Source: Cytophagia bacterium (lineage in GTDB: Bacteria; Bacteroidota; Bacteroidia; Cytophagales; Cyclobacteriaceae). Taken from it: a DNA stretch of 18,454 nt. Positions within the stretch are counted from its first letter, which is position 1, and the number at the start of each line of letters is the position of its first letter. The DNA lies in NCBI GenBank assembly GCA_013373005.1, contig JABXIP010000506.1:1-18454 (forward strand), read 5' to 3'. The notes beneath the pieces were generated by a model that saw only the letters and a program-made list of their open reading frames with translations, did no database searches and was not told the origin of the DNA. This document shows, one piece after another, positions 1 through 7,929 of the stretch. The translations under genes and the position numbers were made by a program.

Positions 1-292
1 CGAGTATAAATCGGCTTACACCAAAACCTCCTAGATCGAGAGGTAGTCTGAGTAATTTTCCCTTAATACTGGTGAGCTCAAATTCGGAAATCTTAGGAAG
101 GTCTATGGATTGTGGTAATAAGTCATTCTGCTTTAAATAGGGTAATACCTCATTCGAAATGTATTCTCCACAAACTCTGTGAAAGGGAAACTTCTTTTTC
201 TCGAATAAAGCCACGGAAAAACCTGCCTTCGAAAGCTCGATAGATGATATCAATCCGGCTAAACCTCCCCCTATGACTATAATTTTCTTCAA
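1..292 (-). CDS. FAD-dependent oxidoreductase, geranylgeranyl-reductase-like (N-terminal part only)
   Basis: The minus strand is open from a TTG at 292-290 to the window edge, giving 97 codons of the N-terminus. It begins L/M-KKIIVIGGGLAGLISS, a Rossmann dinucleotide-binding motif (GxGxxG form) at about residues 4-12. The end of strand beta-2 follows at about residues 27-31 (ALFEKK), with the acidic residue that contacts the FAD ribose. The segment FPFHRVCGEYIS, about residues 34-45, resembles the conserved CGE region of geranylgeranyl-reductase and halogenase-like flavoproteins. The substrate cannot be told from this fragment. In related bacteria such oxidoreductases often sit beside a type III polyketide synthase, but that lies outside the window and is only a suggestion. 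TTG was chosen because no in-frame ATG or GTG exists nearby and the reading KKIIVIGGG is the canonical N-terminus. Confidence 0.8.
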   Translation of the reverse strand, partial: MKKIIVIGGGLAGLISSIELSKAGFSVALFEKKKFPFHRVCGEYISNEVLPYLKQNDLLPQSIDLPKISEFELTSIKGKLLRLPLDLGGFGVSRFIL

Positions 293-355
293 ATTGGCAC
301 GAACACTACACTTTATTGACCACTTAAATAAAACGAAAAATTTGTAGTACTTTTT

Positions 356-371
356 GGTTTAAGTTTAAACC
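356..371. repeat. Short inverted repeat GGTTTAA-GT-TTAAACC between divergent genes
   Basis: Two perfect 7-bp arms are separated by 2 bp, in the 114-bp gap between the divergent oxidoreductase (start 292) and metalloprotease (start 407). The position suits an operator for a dimeric regulator, but the arms are A/T rich and no second copy was seen, so function is only a guess. I found no convincing TTTG / TAnnTTTG promoter in this gap on either strand. Confidence 0.3.
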
Positions 372-406
372 TCTATTTCAAATCAAAATAGGCAAAAAAC
401 TATAAT

Positions 407-2911
407 ATGAGATCAATGAAAATTACTAGAAAAGGCTTAACCAGCCTACTACTTCTGGTGCTGATGATGATTGGAATATCCAATGTAGATGCTCAGAGCA
501 GAAGAGAAAGAAAAAAACAAGAGGAGGAAGCCGCTAAAAAAGCAGCTACTCAGCCGCAAAAAGCTCCAGAGAAAAAAGGCGGTATTCAACCTTTCAGCAA
601 GGTAATTACTAAAGATGCTGAGACTGATGAAGGTTTGTTCAACGTACACAAACTGGAAGATAAGTACTACTTCGAAATATCAGATACACTTCTGAATAGA
701 GATATGTTGATGGTTTCCAGAATTGCTAAAACTGCATCAGGCATTGGTTTTGGTGGTGGAAAAACCAACACTCAAATGCTGAGATGGCAGAAGGAAGGCG
801 ATAAAATCCTTTTGAGAATTATCTCAACGGAAATCACTGCTGCAGACTCACTACCAATTGCTGAGGCAGTAGAAAACTCAAATTTCGCTCCTATTTTGGC
901 TTCATTCCCAATTAAGGCAATAGCTAAAGATTCTGCGGGTAGCGTTATTGATGTTACTCCTTTCCTAAACAGCGACAACAAAACCATGGGTCTTCCTGGT
1001 TTCTACAGAACTTCTTATAGAGTTACCAGATTGGATAATGATCGCTCTTATATCACCAGAGTAAGTGCATATCCTCAAAACGTTGAGCTAAGACATGTAA
1101 AAACTTATTTCGCAGGAAACTCACCATCGTCAAGAGCTGATGAGTCAATCACTATTGAAATGAGCAACTCAATGATTCTTCTTCCTAAGGTTCCTATGCA
1201 AAGAAGACTTTATGATAGAAGAGTAGGTTGGTTTGCCAGAGGTACAACTGACTACGGTCTTGAAGCTCAGCAATCTAAAACGGTTGCTTATCTAGACAGA
1301 TGGAGACTTGAAGTAAGAGACGAAGACATGGACAAGTTCAAGAGAGGAGAGCTTGTTGTGCCTAAGAAACAAATTGTTTACTACGTAGACAGAGCAACCC
1401 CTAAGAAGTGGGTAAAATATATTAAGCAAGGAATTGAAGATTGGCAAGTAGCCTTTGAGGCAGCTGGTTTCAAAGAAGCTATTATCGCTATGGATCCTCC
1501 TTCTAAAGAAGAAGATCCTGATTGGAGCCCAGAAGATGTTAGATATTCAGTAGTAAGATATTTGGCTTCTCCAATTCCTAACGCTAACGGACCTCACGTA
1601 TCTGACCCGCGTTCTGGTGAGATTCTTGAGTCTGATATCAACTGGTACCACAACGTAATGACCTTGTTGAGAAGATGGTTCTTTGTACAAACAGCCGCCA
1701 TCAATCCAATGGCTCAGTCTCCTGAGTTTGATGATGAAGTAATGGGTCGATTGATCAGATTTGTATCATCTCACGAAGTAGGTCACACGCTTGGCTTACC
1801 TCACAACTTCGGTTCAAGTAATGCTTATCCTGTAGAGTCATTGAGATCTGCTGAATTTACTCAGAAAATGGGTACAGCGCCTTCTATTATGGACTACGCT
1901 CGTTTCAATTATATCGCTCAGCCGGGAGACGAAGGTGTAGCATTGATGCCAAATATTGGTGAGTACGATAAGTATGCTATTTCTTGGGGTTACAGACCAA
2001 TCCTAGATGCTGACTCTCCAGATGATGAGCTTCCAACTTTGAGAAAGTGGATTGAAGATAAAAAGGGTGATCCTCTTTACAGATATGGCCGTCAGGGTAA
2101 TGCCAATGACTATACAGCTCAAAGCGAAGACCTTGGTGATGACGCCATGCTAGCAAGTAGCTACGGTATTGAAAACCTGAAAAGAATTATGACCAATCTT
2201 CGTGACTGGACTTATGTTACAGGTTCTGATTATACTGAACTTGGTGAGATGTATGGTGAAGTAAGATCACAGTACAACCGTTACATGGGCCATGTTCGCA
2301 GATATGTTGGTGGTGTAAAAGAAGATTACAAAACTCCGGATCAGGATGGAATGGTATATACACATGCTCCAAAAGCTAAGCAGAAGGAAGCAGTTAAATT
2401 CCTGAACGAGCAACTATTCAACACACCAATGTGGATGTTGGATAATGAAATCCTTGGAAGACTTCAGGATTATGGTGCAGTAGAAGATATGAGAGGCCTA
2501 CAAGTTTCTACTCTGAATGACCTTTTAGGTTGGGGTAAACTTGGTAGAGTTATCGAAAACTCTGCCCTGAATGGTTCTGATGCCTATTCAATGCTTGAAC
2601 TGACTGCCGATATCAGAGCAGGCCTTTGGTCTGAGCTAAGAGGTGGCAGTGCTATTGACACTTACAGAAGAAACCTTCAGAGAGCTCACATTGAAAAGCT
2701 TGGGCAATTGTTGACTGAAGATGAGCCAGCTTCTAGGTTCGGTAATAGTGTTGATGCTTCTCAGTCAGATATCAGAGCTATCGCAAGAGCTGAGTTGAAA
2801 AGCTTACAATCAAGCATTCGTGCTGCTATTCCAAGAACTTCTGACAGAATGAGTAAAATCCACTTGGAAGATGCTTTAGAAAGAGTTAACAGCATCTTGG
2901 ATCCTAAATAA
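407..2911 (+). CDS. Secreted zinc-dependent metalloprotease, DUF5117/DUF5118 family (metzincin)
   Basis: This 834-residue protein starts with a signal peptide (hydrophobic core about residues 14-25, ending near VDAQ at 27-30). A charged K/Q/E/A-rich linker follows at about 32-59. The zinc site is HEVGHTLGLPH, with ligands His456, His460 and His466 and catalytic Glu457. A Met-turn SIMDY with Met495 follows, so this is a metzincin-type active site (HExxHxxGxxH plus downstream Met). The length and the N-terminal region match the Bacteroidetes family annotated with DUF5118, DUF5117 and DUF4953 domains in that order; the domain names come from recall of the family. It probably acts in the periplasm or at the outer membrane; its substrate is unknown. 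Codon use looks strongly biased (AGA for Arg, GGT for Gly), suggesting high expression. It is a single-gene unit closed by a terminator at 2931-2957. ATG at 407 was used; ATG at 416 would also leave an intact signal peptide. Confidence 0.93.
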   Translation: MRSMKITRKGLTSLLLLVLMMIGISNVDAQSRRERKKQEEEAAKKAATQPQKAPEKKGGIQPFSKVITKDAETDEGLFNVHKLEDKYYFEISDTLLNRDMLMVSRIAKTASGIGFGGGKTNTQMLRWQKEGDKILLRIISTEITAADSLPIAEAVENSNFAPILASFPIKAIAKDSAGSVIDVTPFLNSDNKTMGLPGFYRTSYRVTRLDNDRSYITRVSAYPQNVELRHVKTYFAGNSPSSRADESITIEMSNSMILLPKVPMQRRLYDRRVGWFARGTTDYGLEAQQSKTVAYLDRWRLEVRDEDMDKFKRGELVVPKKQIVYYVDRATPKKWVKYIKQGIEDWQVAFEAAGFKEAIIAMDPPSKEEDPDWSPEDVRYSVVRYLASPIPNANGPHVSDPRSGEILESDINWYHNVMTLLRRWFFVQTAAINPMAQSPEFDDEVMGRLIRFVSSHEVGHTLGLPHNFGSSNAYPVESLRSAEFTQKMGTAPSIMDYARFNYIAQPGDEGVALMPNIGEYDKYAISWGYRPILDADSPDDELPTLRKWIEDKKGDPLYRYGRQGNANDYTAQSEDLGDDAMLASSYGIENLKRIMTNLRDWTYVTGSDYTELGEMYGEVRSQYNRYMGHVRRYVGGVKEDYKTPDQDGMVYTHAPKAKQKEAVKFLNEQLFNTPMWMLDNEILGRLQDYGAVEDMRGLQVSTLNDLLGWGKLGRVIENSALNGSDAYSMLELTADIRAGLWSELRGGSAIDTYRRNLQRAHIEKLGQLLTEDEPASRFGNSVDASQSDIRAIARAELKSLQSSIRAAIPRTSDRMSKIHLEDALERVNSILDPK

Positions 2912-2930
2912 GAGATTAGTAATACAATAG

Positions 2931-2957
2931 AAAAGGCTACTCATTGAGTAGCCTTTT
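2931..2957. terminator. Bidirectional intrinsic terminator between convergent genes
   Basis: A 12-bp stem, AAAAGGCTACTC paired with GAGTAGCCTTTT, has a 3-base loop. It is followed by a T-run on the plus strand (to 2960) and by TTTT on the minus strand. It ends the metalloprotease transcript, and its T-run overlaps the TAA stop (2961-2959) of the opposite aspartic protease gene, so it can serve both. Confidence 0.9.
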
Positions 2958-2958
2958 T

Positions 2959-4200
2959 TTATATCAGCCTTTTAAGCTTAATTCTCTTTTTATAGAGCTC
3001 TCCGTTTCGCCTAATGATGAGTTCCATTGTAGAGCCAGGAGTACCTCTTAAAAAACCATTGAGTTCAGACATGGAATAGAAGAAGACTGGTTTACCGGAG
3101 ATGGCAATTATTTCGTCATTCGGTTCCAAGCCTATTGCTTCTGCTGGAGATCCTGGAATGATGGAGGTAACAACATACTCATTCAGATCTTTGCCCTCAG
3201 CTACAAAAGTGAAACCGGCACGGTTGAACTTAAACTCTTCTCTGTAATTCTTCTCTTTCTTGAAGTAGGCTACTTCATTCATGTAATCATAAATAATGTT
3301 GAATTTTGAGAGCACATCTGAACCAATCGTTCCATGCCTCACCAATACACCATCTTTATCGGTCAATTCTTTTCGAATTCTCCAGTCTTGAGGAAATGAT
3401 GTAAGAACCTTTCTGAACTTGAATTTTCCACCAATATTGATTTTCTGAACACGACCTATTTTTCCGTCAAGGGTTCCGGTAATACCGCTTCCTAGTGTGT
3501 GGTCTAAGGTTTTTTTAGGTAACACAATTTCTTCATGTCTTTCAGCATCAAGGAAAATAGCACTGCTGGCACCCGTATCAATCAGTAAATCAACCTTTAC
3601 TTTTTTATGACCTCTTTGCTTAACCTGAGTGGTTATATAGGGTCTAAAGTCTTTTACATCAATTTTTACCTTTTTGTATCCTCTTGGAGCCTTGAACTTT
3701 GCATGATCATAGAGCCTGATTTTTTCCTCTTCATAATCTATTTCAACAACAAACCTATTGAAGAGCTCTGAGCCAAGAATGCCATGAGCGTTAATCCCAA
3801 GCATGCCTTTGATATCAAGGTTGTTTTCGCTCAATACCAGCATAGTTTGCTGGGAGGCTTCTACCCCAGTCATTTTAATATTAAGATCGCTGGCTACTAG
3901 TAAATCGGTTACCTTATTGCCATTGGAGGCGTAAACCGGAATTTGACGTGCATTCACCAGGTTGTTTTCCGCAATTACCCATCTATCGAAAATGAGCCCG
4001 GATTCAGATCCGGTATCCAGAATAAAATTGAAAGGACCTTTTCCATTAAGAATAATGGGAACAACTATGAGGTTGCTTTCTTCTCTAAAACTAAGTTCAA
4101 CATAGCTCTTTCCATTTGAGAGAGAGAAACCGAGGGGGTTTTGGGCATTAAGATTAATGCAAAATAAAACCAGGGATACAATGAGCAATTTTCCTTTCAT
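2959..4200 (-). CDS. Secreted two-lobed aspartic protease (retropepsin-like x2) with C-terminal PDZ
   Basis: This 413-residue protein has a signal peptide (MKGKLLIVSLVLFCINLNAQ, residues 1-20). Lobe 1 carries FNFILDTGSES (Asp62) and closes with ILGSELF near residues 141-147. Lobe 2 carries VDLLIDTGASS (Asp208) and closes with TIGSDVL near 291-297. Each lobe therefore has the DTG active-site loop plus a hydrophobic-Gly flap-closing motif, as in the retropepsin-like Asp_protease_2 family; together they could form one active site within one chain, as in pepsin. A PDZ domain follows at about 330-413 (IIPGSPAEAIGLEPNDEIIAISG). Likely role: periplasmic or surface proteolysis with PDZ-guided substrate recognition; substrate unknown. 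The start is ATG at 4200; a GTG at 4230 would add ten residues before the signal peptide and is less likely. It lies 49 bp downstream of the SRPBCC gene and probably shares its transcript. Confidence 0.9.
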   Translation of the reverse strand: MKGKLLIVSLVLFCINLNAQNPLGFSLSNGKSYVELSFREESNLIVVPIILNGKGPFNFILDTGSESGLIFDRWVIAENNLVNARQIPVYASNGNKVTDLLVASDLNIKMTGVEASQQTMLVLSENNLDIKGMLGINAHGILGSELFNRFVVEIDYEEEKIRLYDHAKFKAPRGYKKVKIDVKDFRPYITTQVKQRGHKKVKVDLLIDTGASSAIFLDAERHEEIVLPKKTLDHTLGSGITGTLDGKIGRVQKINIGGKFKFRKVLTSFPQDWRIRKELTDKDGVLVRHGTIGSDVLSKFNIIYDYMNEVAYFKKEKNYREEFKFNRAGFTFVAEGKDLNEYVVTSIIPGSPAEAIGLEPNDEIIAISGKPVFFYSMSELNGFLRGTPGSTMELIIRRNGELYKKRIKLKRLI

Positions 4201-4249
4201 AACTTCGTTGGCTAGGCTACATAAGAACACATACGTTATATGCTCACCC

Positions 4250-4690
4250 TTAGTTTTGACCGAATATCCTTTTGTAAATCGGTTTCCTGTAAAAAAATTG
4301 TGAAAGTAATATAGGAAATAGCAAGAGACTTGCTAATCCGTTCCAGCTTCTGAACTCTACCTCGTCTATTATTTGAGTTTTTTCATTAATTGATTGAAGC
4401 GTATGCTTGTGTCTCCAGAAGGTGATTCCAAATGGGAGAATAGTCCCTTCATCTATGAAAAAGTATTCTGTATCTGAACTTCCCTCATCTACAATTTTAC
4501 TTGTCCAGTTTTGTCGAAAAATGATGAAATTTAGCTCCAGACTGACAATATCACCCTTTTTTGATCCGTCAAACTGCTTGATATTCACTTTTGGAAAGGG
4601 TGGTGCGAGCTGAGAGAATAAGTCTTCATTGAAGCCCTCCTTCACGTTTTCCAATGATTGGGCTACATTTGTTCTTAGGGTGAATTTCAT
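4250..4690 (-). CDS. SRPBCC (START/Bet v 1-like) family protein
   Basis: This 146-residue protein has no signal peptide. The spacing of hydrophobic strands, the pair TFWRHKHTL and IDEVEFRS at about residues 90-115, and the C-terminal long helix (LLLFPILLSQFFYRKPIYKRIF) fit the SRPBCC ligand-binding fold as seen in cyclase/dehydrase-like and cell-division-inhibitor-like members. Such proteins form a deep hydrophobic pocket; the ligand cannot be predicted. It is the first gene of a likely two-gene unit with the aspartic protease and is divergent from the TPR-CHAT gene across 108 bp. Start ATG at 4690. The family call is from pattern recognition; there is no catalytic signature to confirm it. 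Confidence 0.7.
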   Translation of the reverse strand: MKFTLRTNVAQSLENVKEGFNEDLFSQLAPPFPKVNIKQFDGSKKGDIVSLELNFIIFRQNWTSKIVDEGSSDTEYFFIDEGTILPFGITFWRHKHTLQSINEKTQIIDEVEFRSWNGLASLLLFPILLSQFFYRKPIYKRIFGQN

Positions 4691-4798
4691 TCGATAGCAA
4701 CTACCTTGTAAACCAGTTTGTTATACGTATTGCAAGATGTTCTTTGTGCGTAACAACCTTGTGCTTATCTTCATTGTTAACCGCCTCAACTTAGATTC

Positions 4799-7700
4799 AT
4801 GCATAGAAGCCAATTATGTTGGGTTAAGATTTTTAGGGCAGCCGGTGTGCTGTTCTTGCTTTTCTTAGGCCAGATAGCATACACTCAGGATTTTCAATTC
4901 AATAAAACGAAATATGAAAAGGACACTTCCAGGTTTTCGACTGCGAAGAGCTTGTATGATAAAGCTAGAAGCGCGCTAAGCCAGGGAAATGATCAGGTGG
5001 CTATTGCGAATTATTTGGCCACTATTGAAGAATATAAGTCGATATACGAGGCTGCTTTAGAAAATGGTGATTATGAACTGGCCACAAGTGCACTTTTAGA
5101 AAAGGCAGATGTAGAAAGAAGAATTTATCGGGACGAAACGCCTTACAACACCTTAAATCTTGCTCAGGACTTATTAAAACAACACATACCGGTAGATAAT
5201 TTCCTTTGGTTCAGAACGTATCTCAGTTTTGGAAGATTATCCCATATTAGGTTTGATTATTACAACGCTACTGATTACCTAGATTCTGCACAGATTCTAT
5301 ACAATAAATCTAATCAGTACGATAGTGCCGACTTCCGAAACCTCTTAGAGTATAAGTTCTACGGATATCTATATTCAAACCAAAGCATCGATACAGTTCA
5401 AAAGTATATAGATACCCGATTGAAGTGGGAGAATCTGGAACAAGAAAAGGTGTCAGACCCGGAGGATCTTATTTATCTTCTGGAGGATTATCCAGATATC
5501 TTCAGCCTGAAAGGAGAGTATGACATTGCCTTGGCATATGCAATCAACAACTACAAATACTACAATCAGAATAAGGCTGCGATAAGTAGCCCTGAGAGAT
5601 ATGGTGAAGTATATTTTGACTTGTCTTTGGCTTTGTTAAGAAAGGATCAGTTATACAAAGCTCTGGAGATTGCTAATGAGTATCTGAATTCGGATAGAAG
5701 CAAACTCAGCACTGAGCAGTATACTGCAATGATTTCTCTTGTAGGAACGATTTATAATGAACTTGGTGAATTCGAAAAGTCTATTTCATATTTTGAGAAG
5801 TTCCTGGACATAGATATTTCAGGTATAGATGAGCGAACCCTGCAGAATCACAAAATTGCCAGAGCCACCGCTTTGCTGAATATGGGAATTAACCTTTATC
5901 AATTGGGCGATACGGAAAGGGCGATTGAAAACTATGATAGATCATTAAATGAGATGAAATCTATCGTTGAATTTCCCAGCACAGCCCTTATCAATTGCTA
6001 CCGTTACATTGGAGACTTTTATGTAATAGAAAACCACTGGGATAATGCACTAATTAGCTTCGATAGTGCATTGAGAAACACAGAGCTCAAATATGAAGGG
6101 CCTGTTCTGGAGTTCCCAAATACAGATAGTACTTCACGATTTTCTCTGGAGGCTCTTACTATTTTGAAGAAGAAGTCAAAAGCAATCTTTCATAATTACG
6201 AGGAAAACCCAAAACGATATCTTGAGTCTGTAATTAATCATGTAGACCAGACACATGAGAGAATTCGAGGTAACAGAGATGATCTGTATAAATCCGATGG
6301 AAAGCTTTTCTTGAGCCAGTTTTTTAAGGATCTGTATGAAACGGGGATAGAGGCATCTTATCAACTCTTTCAAATAACAGGCGATGAGCAATATGCCTGG
6401 AAAGGGTTCCAATATGCCCAAATGAGTAAGTCTAATCTATTTTTGGAGCAGGAGAAAGATTACAAGGAGTTCACCAGTTCAGACATTCCCTATTCATTAA
6501 AAGAAGATTACTATATGGCCACAGGGAGGCTGGATAACCTAAAAGCCATGCTTTTAAATGCTTTAGATAATTCTGTAACAGGAGATTCAGTACTTAGGTT
6601 GAGTGACCAGATAATTGAATTAGAGGACAAAACAACATTTTTAAGAGACAGCATATCTCAAAATTATGAAGTAACTAGCTTATCTGATTATCACTATGCA
6701 ATAATTGACAACATAGACCCCAAGTCTCTTTTGGTTGAATATTTTTATGGTGTAGAGAATATTTATGCATTTGCGATAAACAATAACCAGGATATAATTT
6801 TTGAGAGGACACCTAACAATGAGGAGCTTAAGTCTAGCCTGGAGGGCTTTTTAAATATTGTTGCCCTTCCCCCTGATTATGAAAAGTTCGATTCGGATTT
6901 GGCCAATTACAGGGTATATGCACAGAATCTTTACAGACTACTTTTGGAACCAGTATTAAGTGATTTGAAAGACACTCCAAAGGAGCTGGTTATTGTTCCT
7001 GATGAATTTTTGACCAGGGTGCCGTTTGAAGCATTTCTTATGCAGGATGGTGAAGGTAAGACCTATAGAAACTTTGATTACCTCATTAACAATTTCAATG
7101 TGCGTTACCTTATTTCTTCTAATGTGCAGAAGGGAGAGAGAGAACCGATACATAATGACTATCGAATTTTAGGTATTGGGTTTAGCGAATCACAGAATTT
7201 AATATCGGACAATGGCAGGGGATATGCTTCTCTACCAGGTACGGAAAGAGAAATTCAGTTTTTGCAGGCTAGCTTCGAAGGGGACTACTATTTAGGTGAA
7301 AATGGTTCAAGGAGAAAATTCTTATCAGATGCCAGAAATTATGATATTATCCATTTGGCTGTACATGGCAAGGCAGATAGCACCAACAGGGTTTCATCCA
7401 GTTTGATATTCAATGGTTCAGATAGCATTTTAAATACTAACCAGCTCTATCTGGCCAATATTCAGGCCCAGCTAACTGTGTTAAGTGCCTGTGAAAGTGG
7501 CAGGGGACAGATTGAGTCTGGTGAAGGCACTTTCAGTATTGCAAGGGGCTTTGCTATTGTGGGGGTTCCAAACGTTGTAATGAGCCTTTGGGAGGTTAAT
7601 GATAAAACTACATCCTCCCAGATGGTTGAATTCTATGACAACCTTCTTAATAAGAAATATGATTTAAATTCTTCACTAAGACAGGTAAAACTAGACTATA

Positions 7701-7888
7701 TAGAAGAAGGAGATTCTTACTTGAGCCATCCTTATTTTTGGGCCAGCTTCATTCACCTGGGTCAGAATACATCTTTTGAAAGGAGTTTTCTGGAGTCAAA
7801 CACTTTACTACTAATTCTCGTCTTGACTGCCGGATTACTTTCAACAGGATTGTTCTTAGGATATAAAAAAAGAAAAGGAGTCCAATAG
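4799..7888 (+). CDS. Exported TPR-CHAT protein with C-terminal membrane anchor
   Basis: This 1029-residue protein has an N-terminal hydrophobic signal (about residues 11-30, ending IAYTQ). A long helical region of TPR-type repeats covers roughly 35-430 (for example KSISYFEKFLDI and RAIENYDRSLNEM), then a less clear helical segment. The CHAT domain (caspase-like, clan CD) spans about 720-990. Its catalytic dyad is visible as HLAVHGKAD (His856) and LSACESGRG (Cys898), both intact. One transmembrane helix follows at about 1002-1022 with a KKRK tail, so the TPR and CHAT domains are predicted to be periplasmic with the tail in the cytoplasm. CHAT domains are known as proteases activated through their TPR part, as in bacterial gasdermin operons and the type III-E CRISPR protein Csx29; the target here is unknown. 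It converges on the anti-sigma/sigma operon at 7930-9511. Start ATG 4799. Confidence 0.93.
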   Translation: MHRSQLCWVKIFRAAGVLFLLFLGQIAYTQDFQFNKTKYEKDTSRFSTAKSLYDKARSALSQGNDQVAIANYLATIEEYKSIYEAALENGDYELATSALLEKADVERRIYRDETPYNTLNLAQDLLKQHIPVDNFLWFRTYLSFGRLSHIRFDYYNATDYLDSAQILYNKSNQYDSADFRNLLEYKFYGYLYSNQSIDTVQKYIDTRLKWENLEQEKVSDPEDLIYLLEDYPDIFSLKGEYDIALAYAINNYKYYNQNKAAISSPERYGEVYFDLSLALLRKDQLYKALEIANEYLNSDRSKLSTEQYTAMISLVGTIYNELGEFEKSISYFEKFLDIDISGIDERTLQNHKIARATALLNMGINLYQLGDTERAIENYDRSLNEMKSIVEFPSTALINCYRYIGDFYVIENHWDNALISFDSALRNTELKYEGPVLEFPNTDSTSRFSLEALTILKKKSKAIFHNYEENPKRYLESVINHVDQTHERIRGNRDDLYKSDGKLFLSQFFKDLYETGIEASYQLFQITGDEQYAWKGFQYAQMSKSNLFLEQEKDYKEFTSSDIPYSLKEDYYMATGRLDNLKAMLLNALDNSVTGDSVLRLSDQIIELEDKTTFLRDSISQNYEVTSLSDYHYAIIDNIDPKSLLVEYFYGVENIYAFAINNNQDIIFERTPNNEELKSSLEGFLNIVALPPDYEKFDSDLANYRVYAQNLYRLLLEPVLSDLKDTPKELVIVPDEFLTRVPFEAFLMQDGEGKTYRNFDYLINNFNVRYLISSNVQKGEREPIHNDYRILGIGFSESQNLISDNGRGYASLPGTEREIQFLQASFEGDYYLGENGSRRKFLSDARNYDIIHLAVHGKADSTNRVSSSLIFNGSDSILNTNQLYLANIQAQLTVLSACESGRGQIESGEGTFSIARGFAIVGVPNVVMSLWEVNDKTTSSQMVEFYDNLLNKKYDLNSSLRQVKLDYIEEGDSYLSHPYFWASFIHLGQNTSFERSFLESNTLLLILVLTAGLLSTGLFLGYKKRKGVQ

Positions 7889-7898
7889 GACTCCTTTT
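7873..7898. terminator. Bidirectional terminator between TPR-CHAT and anti-sigma genes
   Basis: An 11-bp perfect stem, AAAAGGAGTCC with GGACTCCTTTT, has an AATA loop. The TAG stop of the TPR-CHAT gene (7886-7888) runs from the loop into the stem, so the stem's first arm is coding. On the minus strand the stem is followed by CTTTTTTT, a better U-tract than on the plus strand, so it should work best for the sigma/anti-sigma transcript. Confidence 0.88.
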
Positions 7899-7929
7899 CT
7901 CGCGTGCATGTGTGTGATTAGAGAGTTTC

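Noticed and set aside
4201..4230. Upstream GTG start for the aspartic protease
   Set aside because: It would put ten residues (FLCSLANEV after the start) ahead of a standard MKGKLL signal peptide; ATG at 4200 fits better.
4723..4730. ATACGTAT palindrome in the SRPBCC/TPR-CHAT divergent gap
   Set aside because: It is only 8 bp, with no extension of the symmetry and no second copy seen; too short to call an operator.
4691..4798. Degenerate copy of the sigma element upstream of the TPR-CHAT gene
   Set aside because: GCGTAACA lies in this gap but the base block 13 bp further on does not resemble ATCACTAA, so control of the CHAT gene by the same sigma factor is not supported.
4250..7888. Possible gasdermin-CHAT defence pair
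   Set aside because: CHAT proteases often sit next to bacterial gasdermins, so the neighbours were checked. The adjacent 146-residue protein looks SRPBCC-like, lacks gasdermin size and pattern, is transcribed the other way, and the CHAT protein itself appears exported.
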